NCBI GenBank assembly: GCA_029557535.1
Contig: JAKQII010000379.1
Coordinates: 1-44,011 of the forward strand
Direction: 5' to 3'
Origin: Acidobacteriota bacterium
GTDB taxonomy: Bacteria > Acidobacteriota > Blastocatellia > Pyrinomonadales > Pyrinomonadaceae
Length of the DNA stretch: 44,011 nucleotides
Below, piece by piece: positions 1 to 8,330 of this stretch. The notes under the pieces are model-generated. The model was not told the DNA's origin and did not search any database. It saw only the letters and a program-made list of their open reading frames with translations. Each line of letters begins with the position of its first letter. Positions within the stretch are counted from its first letter, which is position 1. The position numbers and the translations under genes were made by a program.

Positions 1-40
1 CTGCCAGCAGCTTTTTAGTCAGAGGCTCGTCACTGATCAT
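1..40 (-). CDS. Possible start of a gene leaving the window
   Basis: An ATG at position 40 on the minus strand opens a reading frame of 13 codons (MISDEPLTKKLLA) that runs off the left edge. No clear ribosome binding site is visible just upstream. The frame is too short to name, and it could be chance. It is listed because it would be codirectional with the DUF4288-like gene at 261-650. Confidence 0.25.
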   Translation of the reverse strand, partial: MISDEPLTKKLLA

Positions 41-260
41 TCGTTTTCGGGAGCGTGATTTATGAGTTCACGATCGACGCCTTTGATGCAGCGAGCCCGG
101 GACCTTGCGGTTGCAGGCGGTGGCGCCCGCGCACCGCGTCGCTGAGTTTGGGTCGCTAAGGATCTAAGACAGCCTCGTGTCTCCGGACCTCGAGTTGGTG
201 GACAGTGAACCGTCGCCCTCAGGCGGCCGACGTGAACGTTAACGACGGTCTTGCCTCGGT

Positions 261-650
261 TTATTGGTCCAGGTTTGGCAAGTCGGGCCGCTTCCCAAAT
301 TGGTTGAAGCAGGCCAACTGATCGCGGTCCCGCACGTTCGCGGACGGTTCGGCACCGTCGGGAGTCACGAACTGCACTGATGATATTAGGCCGGGACAGT
401 CATCACCGTTTGGTTCGACAACATCCAGTTCATGAATCCCAAGCGATTTGATCGTGACGATCTCACCGTCGCTGTTTCTGTACTTATAGTCGAGCCGCGG
501 CCCAAGTTCGTTAGCTTGCTGATAGGCGTCATCCGGAGTGTCTGCGTCGATCAAGTACGTTTCAAAACGCGTCACGATCCGGGGATCGCTCCCCACGACG
601 ATTCGCAGGACAAACACCGCGGCGAATTGTTTCGGTTCGTTATGTGCCAT
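261..650 (-). CDS. DUF4288-like small protein
   Basis: This is a 129-residue soluble protein without signal peptide or membrane segment. Residues 8-80 have the layout I associate with DUF4288: an opening strand (AAVFVLRIVVG), a strand plus acidic helix pattern (YLIDADTPDDAYQQANEL), then a tyrosine-rich strand and a short GIHELDVVE segment. The C-terminal 45 residues look variable and probably disordered. The function of DUF4288 proteins is unknown; they are usually small stand-alone genes. The start ATG at 650 is followed at once by MAHNEPKQ, and the upstream region carries the nested palindromes at 691-754, so regulation by a repressor is possible. The family assignment rests on pattern memory only. 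Confidence 0.6.
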   Translation of the reverse strand: MAHNEPKQFAAVFVLRIVVGSDPRIVTRFETYLIDADTPDDAYQQANELGPRLDYKYRNSDGEIVTIKSLGIHELDVVEPNGDDCPGLISSVQFVTPDGAEPSANVRDRDQLACFNQFGKRPDLPNLDQ

Positions 651-690
651 GATCGCTTTATTTGCAGAAAGACGGGCGTCGGCGTCGCGT

Positions 691-754
691 TTAATGATAC
701 TTCGGTATCAAATCTTGAAAACAAGGATACTTTTCGAGACAAAAGTATCATTAA
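691..754. promoter_or_regulatory. Nested GATAC/GTATC inverted repeats
   Basis: The 64-bp block starts with TTAATGATAC (691-700) and ends with its exact reverse complement GTATCATTAA (745-754). Inside are two further perfect palindromes: TGATAC-TTCG-GTATCA (695-710) and GATACTTTT-CGAGAC-AAAAGTATC (726-749). The half-site GATAC thus occurs four times in alternating orientation. The block is more AT-rich than its surroundings and lies 41 bp upstream of the DUF4288-like start, which fits an operator or promoter region, although RNA hairpins are also possible. Confidence 0.55.
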
Positions 755-1430
755 TTTGCTGTTGAAAACATGGCGGTCAAGCTGAATGCGCCGCGCGAGC
801 GATGGCAAACTGCTGAAGTTCAGGAAATTCGGTTTAGCCCCGATCGGATCGCGCGCGTCTCGATTGCAACCACATACCGGCGGGAGTCGCCTGAAACGGA
901 ACTCCAAACTGCTTCATGAACTTCGTGGATGACTCACGGTTTTTCGACCACGAAGGACACGAACCGGTCAGGAAGTCGTAATCGGCGGTGATCTGATCGC
1001 AAAGCGGAGTGCCGCTTGCCGCCTTAATGTGGGACGCCGAACGCTGCGACGCTACTTGTTGCAGAGTCTTCCCATCATATGTCTAATCGCGCCTGGGTAG
1101 TCCGCACATCTGGTTGGGAATTGAGCGCATTTGGTGGGGAATTGAGTCCGAGATTTGATTTGCCGGTCGCTACCGCTCCAGGTTCCGACATTTCCGCTCC
1201 CGGTTCCGACATGCCAACACATTTGGGAATTTTGGGTTTGGGATTGCGGATTGTCTCAAAGTAACGTACTAAATCGGGAGCAACGCCATTTCAAATCGAA
1301 AAATCAACAAATGCCTGTAACTTAACAAATAACGCGGCTTACAATGTCAAACAATTTTTAAGCCGGACACTAGCGGGATTGAATGTTGATTCTGGAATTT
1401 CTGGAATCCTGGAATGACAAAGTCCTGGAA
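755..1430. other. Stretch without a convincing gene
   Basis: I see no well-supported gene here. A 49-codon plus-strand frame (770-919, starting MAVKLNAPRERW) begins just beyond the palindromes but has no ribosome binding site and no recognisable motif. A second short frame near 1079-1264 is made largely of the dispersed repeat at 1158-1210. From about 1388 to 1432 there is a degenerate TGGAAT repeat that ends at the uvrC stop codon. Confidence 0.5.
1158..1210. repeat. Dispersed [10 protein letters not shown]-type repeat, copy 1
   Basis: Positions 1158-1189 match, with one mismatch, one arm of the 34-bp inverted repeat at 39179-39320. A shorter second copy of the 3' part (CCGCTCCCGGTTCCGAC) follows at 1194-1210. 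No partner arm in inverted orientation was seen nearby, so this looks like a solo or decayed copy. Translated on the plus strand it gives [10 protein letters not shown] followed by APGSD. Confidence 0.8.
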
Positions 1431-3269
1431 TCACCTCTGCCCGGCCAGTTTCCGCTGGCGTTCGAAGTGTTCGAAAACGGCCATCGCGGTCTGCATCCCG
1501 ACAACTTCTTTCAGCTCTTCGACCGACTTTTGCGCGATCTTCTCGATCGATCCGAACTTCCGCAACAGACGCATGCGGCGCGTTTCGCCGACGCCCGGGA
1601 TCGCGGTCAGTTCCGACGTGAAGTCGCGGATCTCGCGGCGTTTGCGGTGATATTCGACCGCCGTCTTGTGCGTCTCATCGCGTATTTGCTGCACAAACCG
1701 CATCGCCGCCGAATTGGCGTCGAACGGAACGGCGTTGTGTTCGCGTCCGTACGGCAGCAGGTGCGAGATCTCGTTGTGACGGCGCGGAGGTTTGACGAGC
1801 CCGACTATCGGTATCGCCTCGAGTTCGAGTTCTGCAAGCGCGGCCGCGGCCGCCGAGATCTGTCCTTTTCCGCCGTCGATGAAGATCAGATCCGGCAAGG
1901 GTTTTTGCTCGTCGAGACGGCGCCGGTAAGTTCTCAGCACCGCTTCGTGCATCGACGCAAAATCGTTCGCGCCTTCAACCGTTTTGATCTTCAAACGCCT
2001 GTAATTCGCGCGGTGCGGCTTGCCGTTCTCGAATACGACGAGCCCCGCGACGTTCTCCGCGCCTGAGATGTTCGAGATGTCGAAACTCTCGATCCGCGCC
2101 GGAAGACGCGGCAGTTCGAGAATCTCCTGCAGTTCTTCGAGGACGCGCTCGAGATCGGCCTTGAGCACGCGGAAGCGCTGTTCGAACGCGACCTTGGCGT
2201 TGGTTTCGACGAGCGAGATCATGTCCTTCTTGCTGCCGCGCTTCGGATCGTAGATATGAACGCGCCGCCCGCGGCGTTCCGACAGAAGCTTCTCAAGCGT
2301 TTGCCGGTCATCGAAATCGTTCGGGACATGGATCTCGAGCGGCACATAGTCCGTCGAGTAATACTGCGAAAGGATTTCGCCGAGAAATTCCGACGCATCA
2401 AACGATTCATCGTCGATCTCTTCCCAAAAGAACTCGCGCCGGCCGACGATCTTGCCTTCGCGCATCGTGAACAGTTGGAGCGCAAGCCGCTGTTTCTCGC
2501 GGTAGAAACCGAAAATATCGACGTCGCGGTCGGGCGAGGTCGCCATTTTCTGCTTCTCGGCGATCGCGAGCACGGTCGCTTTCAGATCACGGTATTTCGC
2601 CGCGAGTTCGTATTTTTCGGCCTCGGCATACTGCCACATCCGCCGATCGAGTTCGCCCGCGAGTTCGTGGTTCTTGCCTTCGAGCAGCAATTTCACATCA
2701 GCCGCCGCCTGCGCGTAGTCGTCAGCGTTGCATAGATTTTTGACGCACGGCGCGAGGCAACGCTTGAGGTGGTATTCGAGGCACGGGCGCGGCAGTTTGC
2801 CGTCGATCTCGATCTCGCAGGTTCGCAGCTGAAACGTCCGGTTGATCAGATCGAGCGTCTTGTGCGCGAGGTTCGCCGGCAGGAACGGCCCGAAGTAATA
2901 AGCGCCGTCCTTCTGCAGCTTGCGCGTGATCACCACTTTCGGAAAAGCCTCACGCGTGATCTTCAAATGCGGATACTGCTTGTCGTCCTTGAGAAAGATG
3001 TTGTAGCGCGGTTTGTGCTTTTTGACGAGATTCGATTCGAGGACGAGCGCTTCGACCTCGCTGTCGACGACGATGAACTCGAAATCGCGGATTCGTTTGA
3101 CGAGCTCGCGCGTCTTCGGATCGTGGTTTCGCGACGAATGGAAATACTGCCTGACCCGATTCCGGAGATTCTTTGCCTTGCCGACGTAGATAATCTTTCC
3201 GTCGGCGTTCTTATGAATGTAAACGCCCGACGACGTCGGCAAAGTCTTGAGTTTTTCTTCGAGAGTCAT
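1431..3269 (-). CDS. uvrC: UvrABC excinuclease subunit C
   Basis: UvrC makes both incisions around a DNA lesion held by UvrB in nucleotide excision repair in the cytoplasm. The 612-residue length is normal. A GIY-YIG nuclease domain lies at residues 10-95 (GVYIHK...IIYVGKAKNLRNRV). Cysteines 151, 163, 171 and 175 have the same 12-8-4 spacing as the iron-sulfur cysteines of E. coli UvrC. A UVR motif for UvrB contact lies at about 205-240, the RNase H-like incision domain begins near 390 (ESFDISNISG), and a helix-hairpin-helix with IPGVGETRRMRLL lies near the C terminus. The ATG at 3269 is the natural start because it places MTLEEKLKTLP directly before the GIY domain. It appears to be transcribed alone. 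Confidence 0.97.
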   Translation of the reverse strand: MTLEEKLKTLPTSSGVYIHKNADGKIIYVGKAKNLRNRVRQYFHSSRNHDPKTRELVKRIRDFEFIVVDSEVEALVLESNLVKKHKPRYNIFLKDDKQYPHLKITREAFPKVVITRKLQKDGAYYFGPFLPANLAHKTLDLINRTFQLRTCEIEIDGKLPRPCLEYHLKRCLAPCVKNLCNADDYAQAAADVKLLLEGKNHELAGELDRRMWQYAEAEKYELAAKYRDLKATVLAIAEKQKMATSPDRDVDIFGFYREKQRLALQLFTMREGKIVGRREFFWEEIDDESFDASEFLGEILSQYYSTDYVPLEIHVPNDFDDRQTLEKLLSERRGRRVHIYDPKRGSKKDMISLVETNAKVAFEQRFRVLKADLERVLEELQEILELPRLPARIESFDISNISGAENVAGLVVFENGKPHRANYRRLKIKTVEGANDFASMHEAVLRTYRRRLDEQKPLPDLIFIDGGKGQISAAAAALAELELEAIPIVGLVKPPRRHNEISHLLPYGREHNAVPFDANSAAMRFVQQIRDETHKTAVEYHRKRREIRDFTSELTAIPGVGETRRMRLLRKFGSIEKIAQKSVEELKEVVGMQTAMAVFEHFERQRKLAGQR

Positions 3270-3319
3270 AGACTAGATTGTACAAAGTTCGATCCGGCCT
3301 CGAAAAGCATTCAACGCAC

Positions 3320-3427
3320 TCCGTCTACTGTCTACCGGCTTCCGTCTTCCGTCTTCTATCTACGGTCTTCCGTCTACGATCTTCCCTCTACCGCCTACTG
3401 TCTACTGCTACGGTATACTGTCTACCG
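3320..3427. repeat. Degenerate pyrimidine-rich tandem repeat
   Basis: About 108 bp between the divergent uvrC and Sua5 starts are made of short units such as TCTACTG, TCTACCG and TCTTCCG, repeated with drift at roughly 7-bp spacing. The plus strand is strongly pyrimidine-rich. The array ends directly at the TTG start codon of the Sua5-type gene, so it occupies the place of its 5' leader. Confidence 0.75.
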
Positions 3428-3429
3428 AA

Positions 3430-4359
3430 TTGGATACGACCCTTACAAGATCGACGAGCGTCGCCGCCGACGTCATCAGGCGCGGCGGCCTTGTCGCGTT
3501 TCCGACCGAGACTGTTTATGGGCTCGGCGCGGATGTTTTCAACGCCGACGCCGTCGCGAGGATATTCGAAGCAAAGATGCGGCCGGCCGACAACCCGTTG
3601 ATCGCGCATGTTGGAGACTTGGATCAGATCGGGCGCCTCGCAGAAACGATAACGCCCTCGGCGCAAAAACTAATAGACGCCTTTTTTCCGGCGCCGCTGA
3701 CGATCGTCCTTCCGAAATCCGACGAAGTGCCGCCGATCGCGACGGCCGGACTTGAAACAATCGGCGTGCGCATGCCGCGGCACGAGCTTGCGCGCGAATT
3801 TCTCAAGGCGTGCGGAACGCCGATCGTCGCCCCGTCAGCGAATTTGTCGGGCCGGCCGTCGCCCACGACATGGCAGGCCGTCGAAGAGGATCTGAACGGC
3901 CGCATCGACTGCATCCTGCAGGGCGCGGCGACGGAGATCGGTCTCGAATCGACCGTCGTCGATTGCACGGGCGATCATCCGGTACTGCTCAGGGCCGGCG
4001 CGATCTCACTCGAGGAATTGCGCGAGATAGTCCCTGAAACCTCGGTTTACGTTTCGGCAGGCGACGAAGCGGTCCGCAGTCCGGGGCTCAAGCATCGCCA
4101 TTATTCGCCGCGCGCGAAAGTGTATTTGAAGGATTTTCCTACGTCTGGGCGTCGAGCTTACATCGGTCTTCACGAACCTGAAGGTAATTTCGCGGTCGTC
4201 AAAGTCTGCCGCGATGCAGCCGAATACGCCCACGAACTGTTTGCCTTCTTCAGGGAGTGCGACCGCGTCGGGATCGAAGCGATCTGCTGCGAGACTGTCG
4301 AAGAATCGGGAATCGGCCGGGCGCTGATGGATCGGTTGCGACGCGCCTCCGAAAAGTAG
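3430..4359 (+). CDS. sua5: L-threonylcarbamoyladenylate synthase, Sua5 type
   Basis: The enzyme makes L-threonylcarbamoyl-AMP from threonine, bicarbonate and ATP, the first step of the t6A37 modification of ANN-decoding tRNAs. The 309 residues cover a YrdC domain (about 10-200), with the hallmark FPTETVYGLGAD and the following KMRPADNPL stretch. They continue through SPGLKHRHYSPRA into the Sua5 C-terminal domain, so this is the long Sua5 form rather than the short TsaC form. Translation is predicted from TTG at 3430, because no ATG precedes the conserved domain in frame. The leader is the tandem repeat immediately upstream, and no ordinary ribosome binding site is visible. The gene stands alone. 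Confidence 0.93.
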   Translation: MDTTLTRSTSVAADVIRRGGLVAFPTETVYGLGADVFNADAVARIFEAKMRPADNPLIAHVGDLDQIGRLAETITPSAQKLIDAFFPAPLTIVLPKSDEVPPIATAGLETIGVRMPRHELAREFLKACGTPIVAPSANLSGRPSPTTWQAVEEDLNGRIDCILQGAATEIGLESTVVDCTGDHPVLLRAGAISLEELREIVPETSVYVSAGDEAVRSPGLKHRHYSPRAKVYLKDFPTSGRRAYIGLHEPEGNFAVVKVCRDAAEYAHELFAFFRECDRVGIEAICCETVEESGIGRALMDRLRRASEK

Positions 4360-4438
4360 GGAGTCAACCTGCCCGCGAATCACACTAAATACCGAATTTG
4401 ATCCCGGATCACGCTTCGGAAGCGAGAAATGGTTTGCC

Positions 4439-4533
4439 TTGGATCTTTGCGACTTTGCGACTTTGCGGGGACACCGGGTCCGGAAGACGACGGACCAGTT
4501 TTCCCGCAAAGTCGCAAAGTCGCAAAGATCCAA
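4439..4533. repeat. Perfect 31-bp hairpin of CTTTGCGA units
   Basis: Arm 4439-4469 is the exact reverse complement of arm 4503-4533. Each arm contains three tandem CTTTGCGA-like octamers. The 33-bp spacer holds a second stem, GGTCCG (4477-4482) with CGGACC (4491-4496), so the whole element can fold into one long hairpin. It lies between the convergent ends of the Sua5-type gene and the glycosyltransferase and could act as a bidirectional terminator or transcript stabiliser, although no uridine tract follows the stem. Confidence 0.85.
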
Positions 4534-4705
4534 ATGTTAGTTCAGACCAGATAATTCGACCCGGCGGGTAACTGATTTCCCCTGCTCAAATTCAAGGGAG
4601 ATTTCGCGTTGATCGCGCATTTCAAGCATAAAAGTCCGTATGGCTTAATTTGGCTGATTCCCCGATTTGAGGGTGACTTGAGCTTGAATTCGATTTTCGT
4701 GCGGT

Positions 4706-6196
4706 CTATTTCTTCTTCACGACCACGATCGCGAGTTCGCCGTTGTCGTCAAGCTTCTCGGCCTCCACAAGGTCAGGTTTGTTCAGCGTATAGAGATAAA
4801 CGACCGGAACTATTACCAGTTCCTGTGTCGTTCCGTTCCGGTTCATTTGTTCGACAATTTCGGAAACTCCGAAGAACTTGCGTTGCTTTCCGTCGGGTTC
4901 GCGAACTAGGCGCCCGGCTCCGTAGAACTCGACCGAATGCGAGATCGTGTGCATGTTCAGGATCTTCTCGGTCCGGTATCCGCGCTCGTTCGCCGTTGCA
5001 ACAAGATGGTGAACGGTTTCTTCGCGAATGAAATCCGCGATCACAAACTTCGCCAGCAATGCCGACACGACGAGCGTTGTGATCGAGATCGCGACCACGA
5101 TCGTTCGGCGTACACGCGAGCGCTCGGCAAAACGATAGACTGAGAACGCAGTGAGGATCATCGCCGCCGGGACTACCGGCAAGATGTACCCTGGAAGTTT
5201 CGAACCCGAAAAGCTGAAGAACGCCAGCGGAACGATCAGCCAGGCGGCCGCGAACGATCCGAGCGACGAGAACTGATCAGCTTCCGCGGCACCTTTTAGC
5301 TTGTCGCGCAGCGATTTCCACAGCGATGAGAAAAAGAAAGGCAGCCACGGCAAGGTCATCAGCGGCAACACGACGAAAAAGAACCAGAACGGCTGCGGGT
5401 GCAGGTATTTGTTCGATGTGTAGCGCTGAAAATGATGCTGGATGAAAAACTCGTCGATGAACTTCCACCCGTTCGCGTGATACATCGGAACGTACCAAAG
5501 GGACGCGACAGCGAGACAAACGACGGTTCCCCAAAAGACGCTCAGCAGAACGGCTTTCGACGGAAGGCGACGGCCGATCACGTAATAAAATGCGACGATC
5601 GCGTACGGAAAAACGATGCCGACCAAGCCTTTTCCGATCAGCGCAAGTCCGGCAAATGCGTAAAACAGAACGAGAAACTTCATCCGTCCCGGCTCAGATC
5701 CACGCTCGCGTTTGTCCCAAATGTAATAGCTCGACATCGAAGCCGCGATCGGGAACGTGAGTATGATGTCGAAACTACCGCCGCGCGAGAAGGTCAAAAG
5801 TCCGAGCGAGGACGCGGAAATTATCGCCAGAATATCGGCGAATTTCCGGCCGCCGGCCTCACGTCCGGCAAGCCACAGGAATGCGACCGTTCCGATTCCG
5901 AAGAGCGCCGATCCGAACCGGGCCGCGAACTCGTTCACTCCGAAAAGGTGGAACGAGGCGATCTCGAGCCAATAGAGCAGCGCCGGCTTCTCGAACCAGT
6001 CGAACCCGCCAAGCGTCGGCGTGATCCAATCGCCGCGTTCAAACATCTCGCGCGCAACCTGCGCGTAGCGCGGTTCGTCCGGTCCGAGCAGCGGGATCGA
6101 CAGTCCGGTCAGATAGACCACGACGATCAGTAAGGCAAAACCGAGCGCAAAGAACAGTTTCCGGCGGTCTGAGTTTTCGGGACTATCGTTTGTCAT
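4706..6196 (-). CDS. Membrane glycosyltransferase, GT39/ArnT-like
   Basis: This is a 496-residue integral membrane protein of the PMT/ArnT class, which transfers a sugar from a polyprenyl-phosphate donor to a lipid or protein acceptor outside the cytoplasmic membrane. The N terminus has a first membrane helix (FFALGFALLIVVVYLTG) followed by GPDEPRYAQVAREM, the acidic first-loop motif of this family that holds the catalytic Asp-Glu. About ten more hydrophobic segments follow, then a soluble C-terminal domain of roughly 100 residues. The acceptor cannot be read from the sequence. The start ATG at 6196 is 41 bp from the divergent Gfo/Idh/MocA start, so the two genes share a short promoter region. 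Confidence 0.88.
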   Translation of the reverse strand: MTNDSPENSDRRKLFFALGFALLIVVVYLTGLSIPLLGPDEPRYAQVAREMFERGDWITPTLGGFDWFEKPALLYWLEIASFHLFGVNEFAARFGSALFGIGTVAFLWLAGREAGGRKFADILAIISASSLGLLTFSRGGSFDIILTFPIAASMSSYYIWDKRERGSEPGRMKFLVLFYAFAGLALIGKGLVGIVFPYAIVAFYYVIGRRLPSKAVLLSVFWGTVVCLAVASLWYVPMYHANGWKFIDEFFIQHHFQRYTSNKYLHPQPFWFFFVVLPLMTLPWLPFFFSSLWKSLRDKLKGAAEADQFSSLGSFAAAWLIVPLAFFSFSGSKLPGYILPVVPAAMILTAFSVYRFAERSRVRRTIVVAISITTLVVSALLAKFVIADFIREETVHHLVATANERGYRTEKILNMHTISHSVEFYGAGRLVREPDGKQRKFFGVSEIVEQMNRNGTTQELVIVPVVYLYTLNKPDLVEAEKLDDNGELAIVVVKKK

Positions 6197-6237
6197 TTAC
6201 TATTATGAATTACTACTGAAATAGATTTTCGGGACAA

Positions 6238-7224
6238 ATGCAAGTTACAAAAGGATTGGAAATCGGCGTGATTCGAACGGCAGTGATCGGGGTCGGTTCG
6301 CTCGGCCAGCACCACGCGCGGAATTACGCCGAATTGGCCCGGGAAGGTGCCGGCAGGTTCGTCGGCGTCTGCGACTCGAACGCGGAGCAATCGAGGGCGA
6401 TCGGCGAAAAGAACGGATGCGAAAGTTTCACCGATTGGCGCGATCTCATCGGCAAAGTCGATGCAGTATCGATCGTGACGCCGACCGAAACACACTGCGA
6501 GATCGCCTGTGCGTTCCTCGAAAAGGGCACGAACGTGTTGGTCGAAAAGCCGATCGCGCGGACGCTCAATGAAGCGGACCGAATGATCGAAACTGCCGCA
6601 AAGTCGGGCGCAAAGTTGATGGTCGGCCATCTCGAACGGTTCAATCCCGCAATGGTCGCACTCAGGCCGCACGTGACGAATCCGCTCTATTTTGAAATTC
6701 ATCGCGTTTCGCCGTTCCCGAACCGATCGCTCGACGTCGATGTCGTGCTCGACGTCATGATCCACGATCTCGACGCGATCCAGTGGCTCGTCGATTCCGA
6801 CATTTCCGAGATCCGCGCAGTCGGTATCCCGGTGATCTCCGACAAGGTCGACGCCGCGAATGCGAGGATCGAGTTTGCGAACGGCGCCGTCGCGAACATT
6901 ACCGCTTCGCGGATCGGGACCGAAAAGATGCGTAAAACGCGCTTTTATCAAACTAACTCGTACGTCGTTCTCGACTACGCGACAAAATTCGCGTCGGTGA
7001 CGAGTCTCGCGCCGAATGCCGTCCACCCGCTGCTCGGGATCTCGATCAACCAGTTGAAAGTCGAGGATATAGAACCGCTTCGCGCCGAGATCACGGCGTT
7101 TCTGAAATGTGTTGCCGAAGACACGGTTCCGCCGGTAACAGCCGAAGACGGACGCCGTGCGCTGAGTCTCGCGCTCGGGGTGCTCGAGAAGATCGAAGCG
7201 CACCGCAGTCGTTTGAACGTTTGA
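6238..7224 (+). CDS. Gfo/Idh/MocA family oxidoreductase
   Basis: This is an NAD(P)-dependent sugar-type dehydrogenase of 328 residues. The Rossmann motif AVIGVGSLGQHHARNY lies at about 15-30, and the family signature VEKPIARTLNEADRM with its catalytic lysine at about 102-116. A C-terminal alpha/beta substrate domain contains the conserved DVMIHDLDAIQW stretch. Close relatives often sit in lipid A or nucleotide-sugar loci, but the substrate is not evident here. A GTG at 6268 with AAGGA upstream is an alternative start just before the Rossmann strand. The final codons overlap the start of the serine hydrolase, so the two are probably co-translated. Confidence 0.9.
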   Translation: MQVTKGLEIGVIRTAVIGVGSLGQHHARNYAELAREGAGRFVGVCDSNAEQSRAIGEKNGCESFTDWRDLIGKVDAVSIVTPTETHCEIACAFLEKGTNVLVEKPIARTLNEADRMIETAAKSGAKLMVGHLERFNPAMVALRPHVTNPLYFEIHRVSPFPNRSLDVDVVLDVMIHDLDAIQWLVDSDISEIRAVGIPVISDKVDAANARIEFANGAVANITASRIGTEKMRKTRFYQTNSYVVLDYATKFASVTSLAPNAVHPLLGISINQLKVEDIEPLRAEITAFLKCVAEDTVPPVTAEDGRRALSLALGVLEKIEAHRSRLNV

Positions 7225-8330
7225 ACACGCAGTCCGAAATCTCAACTCTCTTGACCGAGCGGATCGCCGCCGGCGACTTTCCGTCCGCTGTCTATCTCGT
7301 CGGCGAGATGGACGAGATCGTCTTTCTTGACGCATTGGGAAACGCGGTGGTCGAACCTCAGGAAATTCGGGCGACGACGGACACGATATATGACCTCGCG
7401 AGTCTCACTAAGGTCCTCGTCACCGGGTTGATCTGCGCGAAACTCGTCGAGGACGACGCGATCCGGCCGAATGATCCGGTCGCGGATCATTTCGTGGAAT
7501 TCCGGTCGGACGAGAAGCGCGCGATCACCATCGCCGACCTTCTCGCACACAGATCGGGCCTGCGCGCGTGGCTGCCGTTCTATCTGCTGACGAAAGATCG
7601 GTCCGAGATCCCGCGGATCATCGGCGCGGAACCGCTGGCGGATCCGATCGGTTCGAGGGTCGTTTACAGCGATCTGAATTTTCTCCTGCTCACGTTCCTG
7701 ATCGAGAAGGTCTTCGGAAAAACGATCGATCTGGTCGCAGATGAACTAATATTCAACCCCCTTGGCCTTTCCGTGACCGGCTTCAATCCTCCGGCGATCC
7801 TCAAACCACGTATCGCGGCGAGTGAGAAAGGCAACGTGTTCGAAAAGAACACATGTCTTGAGTCGGGATTTGAGTTCGGAGATTTCCGGTTTCGCGAAAA
7901 CGTCGTCTGGGGCGAGGTACACGACGGGAACTGTTGGTTCATGAACGGGATCTCAGGTCACGCGGGGCTGTTTTCCACAGCTGTGGAAACCTTTCGGATC
8001 GCGCAACAGTTCCTTCCGCGCCGGACCGTTTTGCTCAAACCGGAAACCTGTGGGCTTTTCACGAAGAACCTTACGCCGAACCTCAACGAGGCACGATCGT
8101 TCGCGTTTCAGCTCGCGGCGACGCCGGATTCAACGGCCTCCGCGGCGCTCGCGCCCGACAGTTTCGGACATCTGGGATTCACCGGAACATCGCTTTGGAT
8201 CGAGCCCGGTACCGAACGAGTCTTCATCTTGCTCACGAACCGCACACACGTTCACCCGCTTCCGTTCGTTATCATTAATTCGGTCCGTCGCCGGTTCCAC
8301 GAACTGGCGGCATCCGCGCTAACTGCATAA
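7221..8330 (+). CDS. Beta-lactamase-family serine hydrolase
   Basis: This is a 369-residue member of the class C beta-lactamase/CubicO/D-alanyl-D-alanine carboxypeptidase fold. The nucleophile motif SxxK is S61-L-T-K64. The second motif is Y149-S-D, with Asp instead of the usual Asn, and the third is HAG in SGHAGLFSTAVE. No signal peptide is visible, so it may act in the cytoplasm as an esterase or peptidase; the substrate is unknown. I place the start at TTG 7221, inside TTGA that also provides the stop of the upstream oxidoreductase. The frame is open 114 bp further upstream, but that part is the shadow of the oxidoreductase. Confidence 0.85.
   Translation: MNTQSEISTLLTERIAAGDFPSAVYLVGEMDEIVFLDALGNAVVEPQEIRATTDTIYDLASLTKVLVTGLICAKLVEDDAIRPNDPVADHFVEFRSDEKRAITIADLLAHRSGLRAWLPFYLLTKDRSEIPRIIGAEPLADPIGSRVVYSDLNFLLLTFLIEKVFGKTIDLVADELIFNPLGLSVTGFNPPAILKPRIAASEKGNVFEKNTCLESGFEFGDFRFRENVVWGEVHDGNCWFMNGISGHAGLFSTAVETFRIAQQFLPRRTVLLKPETCGLFTKNLTPNLNEARSFAFQLAATPDSTASAALAPDSFGHLGFTGTSLWIEPGTERVFILLTNRTHVHPLPFVIINSVRRRFHELAASALTA

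Noticed and set aside
770-919. 49-codon plus-strand frame starting MAVKLNAPRERW
   Set aside because: There is no ribosome binding site, no motif and no neighbour that would support it; it may be a decayed gene remnant.
1079-1264. Open frame of 61 codons containing [10 protein letters not shown]
   Set aside because: About a third of it is the dispersed repeat, and the rest has no protein-like pattern.
6193-7335. Long minus-strand frame opposite the Gfo/Idh/MocA gene
   Set aside because: It is an antisense frame in a GC-rich gene, very rich in Arg and Asp, without any family pattern.
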